DNA of 64,000 nucleotides. Origin: LD21 sp963715785 (GTDB taxonomy: Bacteria; Bacteroidota; Bacteroidia; Bacteroidales; VadinHA17). The notes beneath the pieces were generated by a model. That model ran no database searches. It saw nothing but the letters and a program-made list of their open reading frames with translations, and was not told where the DNA came from. Positions 46,270-54,301 of the stretch are shown here, piece by piece (positions within the stretch are counted from its first letter, which is position 1; the number at the start of each line of letters is the position of its first letter). Both the position numbers and the translations under genes were made by a program. The stretch is from NCBI GenBank assembly GCA_963715785.1, contig OY970276.1:3472001-3536000 (forward strand), read 5' to 3'.

Positions 46270-47172
46270 ATGATCAGAACCCTGGACGAGATGGAGAAAA
46301 TGGTGCTCAGGCTTAAAAGGAAGCATCGTATTGCCGTTGCGTGGGCAGAGGATAGCAATACTATAGGCGCTCTGCAAAAAGCCGTTAAAAAGGGCCTGAT
46401 TGAGGCTATTTTGATAGGAAGGGTTGAGGAGATAAAAAATACCTGCCGGGCTGAAGGTGTTACAGATGATTTGTTCACCTTTATTGAATCGGGAAATGAA
46501 GTTCAGGCATCTGCAGAAGCCGTCAGGCTGGCCAAAACCGGGAATGCTGATATTGTGATGAAAGGCCTGGTGTCAACTGATAAATTCCTGGGCGCAATTA
46601 TGGAAAAAGAAAAGGGCTTAATGCTTCCTGGCGCAGTGTTGAGCTATGTAGGCGTTATGGAAATACCTGCCTATAACAAGCTTCTCTTCCTCACCGATCC
46701 TGCGGTCATCCCATTTCCTGACCTTAATCAGAAAGTTGCAATGGCAAGATATGCAATTGAAATGGCTATCCGATTCGGCATCGAAAAGCCCAGGATTGCA
46801 CTTATCGGTGTCTCCGAAAAACCAAGCCGTCATTTCAGATATTCAGACGACTACCCTGCAATGTGCGCGATGGCAGAACGAGATGAAATAGAAAACTGCA
46901 TTATGGACGGTCCTCTCGACCTTTTCCTGGCATGCGATAAAAAAAGCGTGGAGATAAAAGGTGTGAAGACCCCGATTGACGGGGAAGCTGATATACTGCT
47001 ATTCCCCTCACTGGAAGCCAGTAATCCGTTCTATAAAGGACTCATGCTGTTTGGAAAAGGGGAAATGGCCGGACTGATACGCGGAACGGAAAAGCCCGTT
47101 GTGGTTATGTCGAGAAGCGAAAGTGAAATATCAAAGTACTACTGTATTGCATTGTCTTGCCTGATGGCATAA
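46270..47172 (+). CDS. ptb: Phosphate butyryltransferase-like protein 2
   Basis: A second, intact 300-residue member of the phosphate acyltransferase family, 7 bp after the first. Motifs: AVAWAEDSNTIGALQKAVKKGLIEAILIG, NADIVMKGLVSTDKFLGAIMEKEKGL, KLLFLTDPAVIPFPDLNQKVAMARYAIEM, RIALIGVSEKPSRHFRYSDDYPAMCAMAERDEIENCIMDGPLDLFLACD, DILLFPSLEASNPFYKGLMLFGKGEMAGLIRG and PVVVMSRSESE. It is clearly divergent from copy 1, so it may prefer a different acyl chain or form a complex with it. Substrate is inferred from family and from the downstream butyrate kinase. Confidence 0.88.
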   Translation: MIRTLDEMEKMVLRLKRKHRIAVAWAEDSNTIGALQKAVKKGLIEAILIGRVEEIKNTCRAEGVTDDLFTFIESGNEVQASAEAVRLAKTGNADIVMKGLVSTDKFLGAIMEKEKGLMLPGAVLSYVGVMEIPAYNKLLFLTDPAVIPFPDLNQKVAMARYAIEMAIRFGIEKPRIALIGVSEKPSRHFRYSDDYPAMCAMAERDEIENCIMDGPLDLFLACDKKSVEIKGVKTPIDGEADILLFPSLEASNPFYKGLMLFGKGEMAGLIRGTEKPVVVMSRSESEISKYYCIALSCLMA

Positions 47173-47215
47173 TATTTTGATAGTCACAACTCACCAACTG
47201 TAACCGACGTTATTT

Positions 47216-48292
47216 ATGATAAAGCGACTAATACTGGCAATCAATCCGGGATCGACTTCGACTAAATTTTCTATATTCGAAGAAGATAAGCTGGTTTTTG
47301 AAAAGACGCTAAGGCACTCTTCAGAAGAATTAAAGAATTTCGAAAGAATATCAGATCAGTTTCATTTCAGAAAAGCCCTGATAATGAACGAATTATCTGC
47401 ACAAAAAATTGAAGTGGAAAGGATTGCCGCTGTCGTGGGACGAGGCGGACTGGTGAAGCCGATAGAATCGGGTATTTACCGTGTCAATAAGAGAATGAAG
47501 GAAGATCTGACTGCCGGTTACTCAGGCCAGCATGCAAGCAACCTGGGAGGCCTGATAGCTGACGATATTGCTTCATCCCTCGGCGGTGCATCAGCCTATA
47601 TCGTAGATCCTGTGGTCGTAGATGAACTTCAGGAGGTTGCAAGAATTTCCGGCCATCCTGAAATTAAAAGAAAATCCATTTTTCATGCCCTTAATCAAAA
47701 AGCTATGGCGCGTCTTTATGCAACCGCCACAGGAAGAAAATATGAGGATCTGAACCTCATTATAGCCCATATGGGCGGGGGCGTGAGTGTAGGGGCACAT
47801 AAGAATGGCAGGGTAATCGATGTTAATAATGCGTTGGACGGAGATGGGCCTTTATCGCCCGAACGCTCAGGGGGTCTGCCATCAGGACAGCTGGTTGATC
47901 TTTGTTTCAGCGGACGGTTTTCCCTGAATGAACTTAAGTCGATGATAACAGGCAAGGGAGGTATGGTGGCATACCTTGGAACCAATAGCTTTATTGATGT
48001 GTGTAAAATGGCAGAAGATGGCGATAAGAAAGCTCTTCTTATAAGAAAAGCAATATCTTATCAGATAGGAAAGGAGATCGGAGCCATGGCTGCAGTACTA
48101 AATGGAAAAGTTGATGCCATTATTCTTACCGGAGGTCTTGCCTATGAGGAGTCAAATATCAGTGACATAAGGTCAATGGTCAGCTATATTGCCGAGGTTG
48201 TTGTGTATCCGGGTGAGGATGAGCTGAAAGCACTGGCGTTTAACGGCCTGCTTGCACTGGATGGAAAGATTGATATAAAAACCTATGTCTGA
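47216..48292 (+). CDS. buk: Butyrate kinase
   Basis: Butyrate kinase makes ATP and butyrate from butyryl phosphate and also accepts branched acyl phosphates. The 358-residue ASKHA-fold protein has ILAINPGSTSTKFSIFEED, VVGRGGLVKPIESGIYRVN, HASNLGGLIADDIA, ISGHPEIKRKSIFHALNQKAMAR, IIAHMGGGVSVGAHKNGRVIDVNNALDGDGPLSPERSGGLP and AIILTGGLAYEE. These match butyrate rather than acetate kinases. It is the last gene of the operon and is convergent with an SDR gene 27 bp away; no terminator is obvious between them. Confidence 0.95.
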   Translation: MIKRLILAINPGSTSTKFSIFEEDKLVFEKTLRHSSEELKNFERISDQFHFRKALIMNELSAQKIEVERIAAVVGRGGLVKPIESGIYRVNKRMKEDLTAGYSGQHASNLGGLIADDIASSLGGASAYIVDPVVVDELQEVARISGHPEIKRKSIFHALNQKAMARLYATATGRKYEDLNLIIAHMGGGVSVGAHKNGRVIDVNNALDGDGPLSPERSGGLPSGQLVDLCFSGRFSLNELKSMITGKGGMVAYLGTNSFIDVCKMAEDGDKKALLIRKAISYQIGKEIGAMAAVLNGKVDAIILTGGLAYEESNISDIRSMVSYIAEVVVYPGEDELKALAFNGLLALDGKIDIKTYV

Positions 48293-48318
48293 TTTGTGAT
48301 ATTATCGCATGAAGTTAT

Positions 48319-49011
48319 TTATTCAGGATTCCCCACTGCCACCGGCAATATCTTACCATTAAAAAACTTTTGTCCCGTCAGGGCAAAACCCGAGATAAAT
48401 TCTGCCATCTCCTTCGCTTCAACCGGGGCTTTAGAACCTGGGAAAGCCTTTTCAAACATCTCAGTATGCACAGCACCGAGGGCAAGACAATTTACAGCTA
48501 TTTCATCCTTTGCAAATTCCACTGCGAGACACTCGGTCAAACATGCAAGTGCTGCCTTTGAGGCACTGTAATATGACAAACCCCTGAATTTTGTGCTGCC
48601 CTGGAAGCCTCCCATGCTTGAGATATTGACAATGTGAGATCCGGCATTCAGTAAGGGTTTTAATGCTCTTATAACAAAAGCCTGACCGAAAAAATTGGTA
48701 TCCATAATCTTTCTGGCATCTTCATCGGTCATATCCATAAAGTCTTTTGCAATGAGATAACCAGCAACATTTATCAGAATGTCAATTTTTCCAATATACT
48801 CTGTAACTGCCTCAATGAATTTTTCCTGCTGACTCTCAAAGAGAGACAAGTCGAGCCTGAACGTTTTCACATTCTCTGATGCTCTTGAAATACTCAATAG
48901 GGATTCTTCGTCTCTTCCTGTAACAAGGATCTTGTTATCGCTATTTTGCGCTAAATTATTGACAACCTCCCTTCCGATACCGCGAGTGCCTCCGTTTATT
49001 ATAATGTTCAT
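48319..49011 (-). CDS. Short-chain dehydrogenase/reductase
   Basis: The 230-residue protein has an NAD(P) binding start IIINGGTRGIGREVVNNLA, IDILINVAGY, HIVNISSMGGF and the catalytic YYSASKAALACLTE (Tyr/Lys pair). It is a classical SDR of normal length; the substrate is not predictable. It is expressed from its own promoter on the minus strand, divergent from proC. Confidence 0.87.
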   Translation of the reverse strand: MNIIINGGTRGIGREVVNNLAQNSDNKILVTGRDEESLLSISRASENVKTFRLDLSLFESQQEKFIEAVTEYIGKIDILINVAGYLIAKDFMDMTDEDARKIMDTNFFGQAFVIRALKPLLNAGSHIVNISSMGGFQGSTKFRGLSYYSASKAALACLTECLAVEFAKDEIAVNCLALGAVHTEMFEKAFPGSKAPVEAKEMAEFISGFALTGQKFFNGKILPVAVGNPE

Positions 49012-49140
49012 ACTGCCTGATTATTACTTCCTTTAAAGATATTCAAATAATAGCTTATTAATGCAAAAAAGGCACGTTTCTATTCTTACTCTTTATGTTA
49101 ATTATAAAACGAAATATATAAAACATCAACTAAGATAACC

Positions 49141-49178
49141 TTTTACATAAAATAATTAAATGTAAAAGCTTATATTTG
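49141..49178 (+). promoter_or_regulatory. Inverted repeat plus -7 box upstream of proC
   Basis: TTTTACAT (49141-49148) and ATGTAAAA (49160-49167) form a perfect inverted repeat with 11-bp spacing, followed by TATATTTG at 49171-49178, a good -7 box. A third ATGTAAAA half site lies at 49209-49216. The layout suggests a repressor site overlapping the proC promoter. The half site TTACA/TGTAA recurs before the XRE gene at 53767. Confidence 0.4.
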
Positions 49179-49266
49179 CGAATAAACGTATTATAATTAA
49201 GCAAATTAATGTAAAATTGAAATGCTTGATAATTACGTGGTCATATAAAACATAACCAGTACTAAC

Positions 49267-50064
49267 ATGTTAAAAAGCAAAATCGCAATAATCGGCTGCG
49301 GAAATATAGGTATTTCCTTGTTACAGGGTTTATTAAAGGGCGGAACTGTTCCTGCGGCAAATATCACAGTCACCAAAAGAAATATAGGCGAGCTTTCCTA
49401 CCTGTCTGAATCGGGAATCAGGATAACTACTGATAATAAAGCAGCTGTTAAAGAATCTGATCTGATAATAATTGCAGTAAAACCATATAATATTATCAAT
49501 GTTCTTGAAGAGCTTAAGCCTTACCTGGATCCGGACCATCATTTACTGGTTTCTGTAACGGCAGGAGTGACTATAAGCAGGATCAGGGATGTAACCGGAC
49601 CGAGGCTTCCTGTATTTCGGGCAATGCCAAATATCTCAGCCAGTGTTGGCAAATCGATTACCTGCATATGCTATAATTCCGCTGATGCCAAAGATATTGA
49701 ATTGGTTAAATCGGTCTTTGACATTATCGGGACTAGTATGATAATTGATGAGGATCTTATGGAATCTGCAACAATTCTTGGTGCCTGCGGTATTGCATAT
49801 GTCTTGCGGTTTATAAGGGCTATGATACAGGGAGGAATTCAGATTGGCTTCGATGCAGCAACGGCGAGCATAATTGTTAATCAGACAGTGAAAGGGGCTG
49901 CCGAGCTTCTGATCGAAGGCCGCCAGCATCCGGAATTTGAGATCGACAAGGTGACTACGCCTAAAGGCTGCACTATTGTAGGATTAAATGAAATGGAGCA
50001 TAACGGTTTCAGTTCTTCATTGATCAAGGGGCTTGTAGCGTCATTCGATAAAATTGAAAAATAG
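49267..50064 (+). CDS. proC: Pyrroline-5-carboxylate reductase
   Basis: ProC reduces pyrroline-5-carboxylate to proline. The 265-residue protein begins KIAIIGCGNIGISLLQGLLKGG, the dinucleotide-binding site, has LIIIAVKPYNIINVLEEL, HHLLVSVTAGVTISRI, LPVFRAMPNISASVGKSIT, and a C-terminal dimerisation domain ending KVTTPKGCTIVGLNEMEHNGFSSSLIKGL. The substrate-loop phrase usually read as GSGPAYV is GACGIAYV here, a small departure that does not change the family call. A complex upstream region with an inverted repeat precedes it. Confidence 0.88.
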   Translation: MLKSKIAIIGCGNIGISLLQGLLKGGTVPAANITVTKRNIGELSYLSESGIRITTDNKAAVKESDLIIIAVKPYNIINVLEELKPYLDPDHHLLVSVTAGVTISRIRDVTGPRLPVFRAMPNISASVGKSITCICYNSADAKDIELVKSVFDIIGTSMIIDEDLMESATILGACGIAYVLRFIRAMIQGGIQIGFDAATASIIVNQTVKGAAELLIEGRQHPEFEIDKVTTPKGCTIVGLNEMEHNGFSSSLIKGLVASFDKIEK

Positions 50065-50252
50065 GCAGCGTATTTTCATTTTATAGGCCCCAAATGGTGA
50101 TTCCACTTTGTTTATTGATTTATATACCCTGTTTATAATTAGAGCTATCTTCCTCCGCTTTCTTATATAAAAAGATTACCTGCCTTTTATATTATTATAG
50201 GCATTTTTTCGTTTATTTGTATCGCTTATAGTAAAAGTAACATTCTGAAAAG

Positions 50253-50882
50253 ATGATCTTCAGTAATAGAAAATTTTCGCTCTTCCGCATTGGTAGAGCA
50301 TCCCTATTAGTTTTAATACTTTTTTGTGCTTCATATGTAACAATATATGCACAAAAATCAAAGTCAGATCAATTACCCTTTGAAGATAACACACAAGATC
50401 AGGCACCTCCTTTCAGGGAGAGAGTGTTTGTTGGCGGAAATCTGGGTCTTATGTTCGGCACTTTTACAGATATTCAGATTTCCCCGGTTGTAGGATACTG
50501 GGTTCTGCCACGTGTCGCAGTTGCTGTGGGACCAACTTACAGGTACCTTAAAAATGAATTTGACAAAACAGCTATTTATGGTGGCAAAGCCTACGTGCAA
50601 TTAGTTATTGTTCAGGATATTAATTCTGTTCTTCCTATGGGTGTTCACACTGGAATATTTCTTCACGTCGAGAATGAATTGCTGAGCCTGAAAACTTCCT
50701 TCTGGAAGAACCCGCCTTATACTTCTGACAGATTTTATATAAACACTGTATTGGCCGGTGGCGGAATCAGCCAGCAGATAGGTAAGAGGTCTTCACTGGA
50801 CTTCCTTATACTCTGGCCTTTAAATGATTCAGGTTATGATATTTACAGCAAACCTGAAATAAGAGTCAGCTTCATTTTCTAG
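50253..50882 (+). CDS. Probable outer-membrane beta-barrel protein, unknown function
   Basis: The 209-residue protein has an N-terminal hydrophobic leader (residues about 14-33, ending YAQKSK) and a mature part with alternating strands: RVFVGGNLGLMFGTFTDIQISPVVGYWVLPRVAVAVGPTYRY, AYVQLVIVQDINSV, GVHTGIFLHVENEL, and a final strand ending in phenylalanine (PEIRVSFIF), the usual C-terminus of outer-membrane barrels. This would be an eight-stranded barrel of OmpA-N type. Function is unknown. It stands alone between proC and slyD. Confidence 0.65.
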   Translation: MIFSNRKFSLFRIGRASLLVLILFCASYVTIYAQKSKSDQLPFEDNTQDQAPPFRERVFVGGNLGLMFGTFTDIQISPVVGYWVLPRVAVAVGPTYRYLKNEFDKTAIYGGKAYVQLVIVQDINSVLPMGVHTGIFLHVENELLSLKTSFWKNPPYTSDRFYINTVLAGGGISQQIGKRSSLDFLILWPLNDSGYDIYSKPEIRVSFIF

Positions 50883-50978
50883 CTTTAGGAATAATCCCCG
50901 TCATCTTACAGATTAAAAAAAATTTAAAGTTCGTCCCTAAAATTTGAGTTCCGTCTTCTGTCGGCTTGCAAATTGAAT

Positions 50979-50986
50979 TATATTTG
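50979..50986 (+). promoter_or_regulatory. Putative -7 box for slyD
   Basis: TATATTTG matches the Bacteroidota -7 consensus and lies 20 bases before the chosen ATG at 51006. No TTTG is found at the ideal spacing upstream; a TTTG at 50943-50946 is too far. Confidence 0.4.
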
Positions 50987-51005
50987 CACCTTTAAAAATC
51001 AGATT

Positions 51006-51542
51006 ATGAAAATTGGAAATAATAAGATGGTATCCCTGATATATGAACTGAGGGAATCCGATGCTAATGGTAGAATTATTGAAACACTGGACGAAACCAG
51101 GCCTTTGAAATTCATTTATGGAACTGGCAGGCTGCTTCCTGTATTCGAATCAAATATAGCGCTGCTCAGAGCTGGTGAAATTTTCAGTTTTACCCTCAAC
51201 TCTGAGATGGCATATGGTGATAAGAGGGAAGAAATGATTGTTAATGTGCCTGTTGCGGTTTTCGAGACAGACGGAAAATTAAATGAAGACATATGCCGGG
51301 TGGGTAATGAAGTACCCATGACTGATTCTGAAGGTCATCCCCTGACAGGAGTTATAAATGAAATTACTGACACCTATGTAAGAATGGATTTTAATCATCC
51401 TATGGCAGGCCTTGACCTGTTTTTTACAGGGAAAATCGTTGAAGTCCGCGATGCAACCGAAAATGAATTGGCTGCAACTGCACATTCTTGTTCAGGCTGT
51501 GGCAGCGATGACCATTCAGATTGTTCAGGAAATTGCGGATGA
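51006..51542 (+). CDS. slyD: FKBP-type peptidyl-prolyl isomerase of the SlyD type
   Basis: SlyD is a cytoplasmic prolyl isomerase and metallochaperone. The start at 51006 gives 178 residues. The FKBP core is split by an insert-in-flap domain as in SlyD: KMVSLIYELRESDANGRIIETLDETRPLKFIYGTGRLLPVFESNI, then NSEMAYGDKREEMIVNVPVAVFETD and EVPMTDSEGHPLTGVINEITDTYVRMDFNHPMAGLDLFFTGKIVEVRDATENEL. The C-terminal tail AHSCSGCGSDDHSDCSGNCG is Cys/His-rich and fits metal binding. A longer frame starting at 50973 is unlikely because the -7 box overlaps it. Confidence 0.9.
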   Translation: MKIGNNKMVSLIYELRESDANGRIIETLDETRPLKFIYGTGRLLPVFESNIALLRAGEIFSFTLNSEMAYGDKREEMIVNVPVAVFETDGKLNEDICRVGNEVPMTDSEGHPLTGVINEITDTYVRMDFNHPMAGLDLFFTGKIVEVRDATENELAATAHSCSGCGSDDHSDCSGNCG

Positions 51543-51583
51543 TCTGAAAGCAGATTATATTGTTTGCATAATAATGAAATTTG

Positions 51584-52969
51584 ATGCAAAAAGCCTGGAA
51601 ACTATTCCCTTACCTGCTTCTGAGTGTTATAAGCATCACATTGATCCTATCGGTTTTAAAGGTTAATGATCTTCTTGAGATATCACCTTCTGTATTACTG
51701 ATATTTAGATTATTAACTATTTCGGCTCTTTTAATTTATGCTATCCGCAAACGGTCTCTTACCACCTGGATCCTGGTGTCAATGGTTGCAGGAGCCGAAT
51801 TCGGCTATGATATTCCCGAAACAGCTAAAAAACTTCAGGTCTTCAGCGACATATTCCTGAGGATGATAAAAACTATTATTGCCCCTCTGCTATTCTCTAC
51901 ACTGGTGGTGGGTATTGCCGGACATGCAAATATCAAGCAGATTGGCAGAATGGGTTGGAAATCCCTGCTGTATTTCGAAATCATTTCAACCCTTGCACTG
52001 TTCATAGGGCTGCTGGCAATTAATATTGGAAAGGCAGGTGAGGGCGTAGTTCTTCCGCCAAACCCCGAGGTTCCGCCAATTTCCACAATCAGTGCTCAGT
52101 CTGCAAGTGATTTTTTTCTTCACATCTTCCCTGAAAATTTTGTAAAGGCTATATATGAAGGCCAGATACTGCAGATAGTTATTTTCAGTATTATTTTCGG
52201 AATTGCAGTCGCACTTGTAAAGGAAAAGTATCGCCTTCCCATGATCAGATTCAGTGAGAGCCTTTCTGAAATAATGTTTAAGTTTACAAATATTGTTATG
52301 TACTATGCTCCTGTGGCTGTTTTTGCTGCTATTGCATATACTGTAGGACATATGGGGCTTGACATTCTTTATAATTTGTTTAAGCTTCTGGCTACCCTGT
52401 ATGTTGCATTGATAGTATTCCTCACCTTTGTTCTGATTCCTGTTACTTTTATATTCAGAATACCCTTAAGACCTTTTATCAGGGCAGTCTCAGAACCTGC
52501 AACTATTGCATTTGCTACCTCCAACTCAGAATCTGCCTTGCCATCCGCAATGGAAAGTATGGAGAAGTTCGGGATTCCCCGGAAAATTGTCGCGTTCGTT
52601 ATACCGACAGGATATAGCTTTAATCTCGATGGCACTACTTTATACCTCTCTCTTGCCTCTATTTTTGTTGCACAGGCCGCAGGGATCAATCTCTCTCTTG
52701 ACAAACAAATAGTTATTGGCCTGACGCTTATGCTTACCAGTAAGGGCGTTGCGGGTGTTTCCAGGGCAGCCCTGGTAATTTTGCTGGGAACAGTCGTCAG
52801 TTTCGGGTTGCCCGTTGAGCCTGTTTTCATTATACTTGGCATCGATGTACTTATGGATATGGCCCGCACTTCGGTGAATGTTATCGGGAATTGCCTGGCA
52901 ACTGCAGTAATTGCACGTTCTGAGAACGAGTTTGATGAGATTGCAGCCAGGAACTTCCGGGCTGAATAA
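51584..52969 (+). CDS. Dicarboxylate/amino-acid:cation symporter (DAACS family)
   Basis: The 461-residue inner-membrane protein has the DAACS landmarks: IFLRMIKTIIAPLLFSTLVVGIAGH, several long helices, the serine-rich reentrant loop AFATSNSESALPSAMESMEKFG, the unwound helix phrase SFNLDGTTLYLSLASIFVAQ, and the C-terminal MLTSKGVAGVSRAALVILL and IDVLMDMARTSVNVIGNCLATAVIAR. Family members take up glutamate, aspartate or C4-dicarboxylates with H+ or Na+. The N-terminus has an extra pair of hydrophobic segments before the first conserved helix. The ATG at 51584 is preferred over a TTG three bases earlier. A tandem 8-bp repeat begins just after the stop. Confidence 0.93.
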   Translation: MQKAWKLFPYLLLSVISITLILSVLKVNDLLEISPSVLLIFRLLTISALLIYAIRKRSLTTWILVSMVAGAEFGYDIPETAKKLQVFSDIFLRMIKTIIAPLLFSTLVVGIAGHANIKQIGRMGWKSLLYFEIISTLALFIGLLAINIGKAGEGVVLPPNPEVPPISTISAQSASDFFLHIFPENFVKAIYEGQILQIVIFSIIFGIAVALVKEKYRLPMIRFSESLSEIMFKFTNIVMYYAPVAVFAAIAYTVGHMGLDILYNLFKLLATLYVALIVFLTFVLIPVTFIFRIPLRPFIRAVSEPATIAFATSNSESALPSAMESMEKFGIPRKIVAFVIPTGYSFNLDGTTLYLSLASIFVAQAAGINLSLDKQIVIGLTLMLTSKGVAGVSRAALVILLGTVVSFGLPVEPVFIILGIDVLMDMARTSVNVIGNCLATAVIARSENEFDEIAARNFRAE

Positions 52970-52983
52970 CGTTCTGTCTCTTA

Positions 52984-53173
52984 GTCCCTCAGTCCCTCAG
53001 TCCCTCAGTCCCTCAGTCCCTCAGTCCCTCAGTCTCTCAGTCCCTCAGTCCCTCAGTCCCTCAGTCCCTCAGTCCCTCAGTCCCTCAGTCCCTCAGTCCC
53101 TCAGTCCCTCAGTCCCTCAGTCCCTCAGTCCCTCAGTCCCTCAGTCCCTCAGTCCCTCAGTCCCTCAGTCTCT
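52984..53173. repeat. About 24 copies of an 8-bp tandem repeat (TCCCTCAG)
   Basis: A nearly perfect head-to-tail array of TCCCTCAG begins 15 bases past the symporter stop and continues for about 190 bp. Only a few units differ (TCTCTCAG once inside and at the far end). A long frame through it encodes a meaningless SLSPSVPQ repeat and is not a gene. Such perfect short arrays are prone to slippage. Confidence 0.93.
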
Positions 53174-53340
53174 CCAACCTTTCACTAAACCTCTCCAGAA
53201 TAGAATATTCTGTCACTTGCCATATCCGCTGCGCAAATATTCGATTTTCCGAAAGCATTTAAAATTTTGGAATTTATAAGCTCTCCGGATATATTCTTCC
53301 ACAGGTAAAAGATATCAAAGGTTACATTAAAAAACCAGCA

Positions 53341-53749
53341 TTACAAATGTAACATACTAAAACAGGGTAGTATATTTACACATGTAACACATATTTTAAT
53401 ATTCTAAAGTTACAATGCTAATCTCTGAAGTCAATATAAATGCGTATAATATAGATATAAATAAATCAACACTTTATATCCGCTTATCTTAATCAATTAC
53501 ACATTGTTAATTGTTTTTCACATCCAACAAATGACAAAATAATTTAGATACGGGGTATAAATAATTGTATACCAGTAATTTATGCATCTAAACTCCTCCA
53601 TGACTTTAGATACTTTAATTTAATAAACCCCATTAAATAAGCTAATTACAAATGTAAGTGATATTGATCATAATTCTAACACTAAGTGTAATTACAAATG
53701 TAACTCGATATAATTACACATGGAATGTTTAATATGTTTACATTTGTAA
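53341..53749. promoter_or_regulatory. Cluster of TTACA-N2-TGTAA palindromic operators upstream of the XRE gene
   Basis: Five perfect inverted repeats of the form TTACA-NN-TGTAA occur at 53341-53352, 53376-53387, 53646-53657, 53692-53703 and 53738-53749. A further near-copy is at 53714-53725 (TTACACATGGAA), with half-site-like matches near 53410 and 53497. All lie within about 410 bp of very AT-rich, gene-free DNA just upstream of the XRE regulator. The last site lies 18 bases before that gene's ATG, so binding there should repress it. Identity of the binding protein is inferred from proximity. Confidence 0.6.
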
Positions 53750-53766
53750 TACTTAAAATTGTAATA

Positions 53767-54210
53767 ATGAAAGAGCGTTTACTGGAATTTTTAAGGAATG
53801 AAAACAAATCCTCTGCACAGCTTGCTGAGGAAATTGGTGTTCAGGCATCAGGCATCTCCCATATATTATCAGGGAGAAATAATCCAAGCCTTGATTTCAT
53901 ATTGAAAATGCTGGAGAAGTATAAATTTCTCTCAACTGACTGGCTGCTTTTCGGCAGAGGAACAATGTATAAGGAAGGCAAAATGCAGAATCTGTTTGAT
54001 GAGGATCCTGTTTATAATAAGGAGGCGGTTGAAATGCAAGCAAAAACCGAGGAAAGGCTGTCGAAGTCAGGATCTGAATACAGCGAAGCTTTACAGAGCG
54101 ATTCTGCCGCTGAAAATGCGGAATCGCACCGTGATTCTTCGTCAGAGGTAATCAAAATAGTCTGGTTCTACGATAATAACAGCTTTGAAGAATTTCTGCC
54201 TCGCCGGTAA
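53767..54210 (+). CDS. XRE-family helix-turn-helix transcriptional regulator
   Basis: From the ATG at 53767 the 147-residue protein has an N-terminal HTH of the Cro/CI type: ERLLEFLRNENKSSAQLAEEIGVQASGISHILSGRNNPSLDFILKMLEKY, followed by LSTDWLLFGRGTMYK, typical of a family of Bacteroidota regulators. Residues 75-125 are acidic and low complexity, and the C-terminal SSEVIKIVWFYDNNSFEEFLPRR is a conserved-looking tail. The longer frame starting at 53725 would run through an operator and adds an unlikely hydrophobic stretch, so it is rejected. Clustered palindromes upstream suggest autoregulation. Confidence 0.85.
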   Translation: MKERLLEFLRNENKSSAQLAEEIGVQASGISHILSGRNNPSLDFILKMLEKYKFLSTDWLLFGRGTMYKEGKMQNLFDEDPVYNKEAVEMQAKTEERLSKSGSEYSEALQSDSAAENAESHRDSSSEVIKIVWFYDNNSFEEFLPRR

Positions 54211-54256
54211 TCATACTGAAATATTAGGGTTAAAAAAATTATGACTGGTTAAATTT

Positions 54257-54285
54257 TTTGAAATCAGCCTTTACGCTTATCTTTG
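54257..54285 (+). promoter_or_regulatory. Putative promoter of pyrK-pyrD
   Basis: TTTG at 54257-54260 and TATCTTTG at 54278-54285 match the -33 and -7 boxes; the 17-bp gap is slightly shorter than the ideal 19-21. The start of translation lies 16 bases further on. Confidence 0.45.
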
Positions 54286-54301
54286 TTGTAAACGCAAACT
54301 G

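Noticed and set aside
52911..53279. Reading frame encoding a repeated SLSPSVPQ protein
   Set aside because: It is a by-product of the 8-bp tandem repeat (three repeat units make eight codons) and begins inside the symporter gene.
53725..53766. Upstream start for the XRE regulator
   Set aside because: It would place the N-terminus over an operator palindrome and add an atypical hydrophobic stretch; the ATG at 53767 fits the family.
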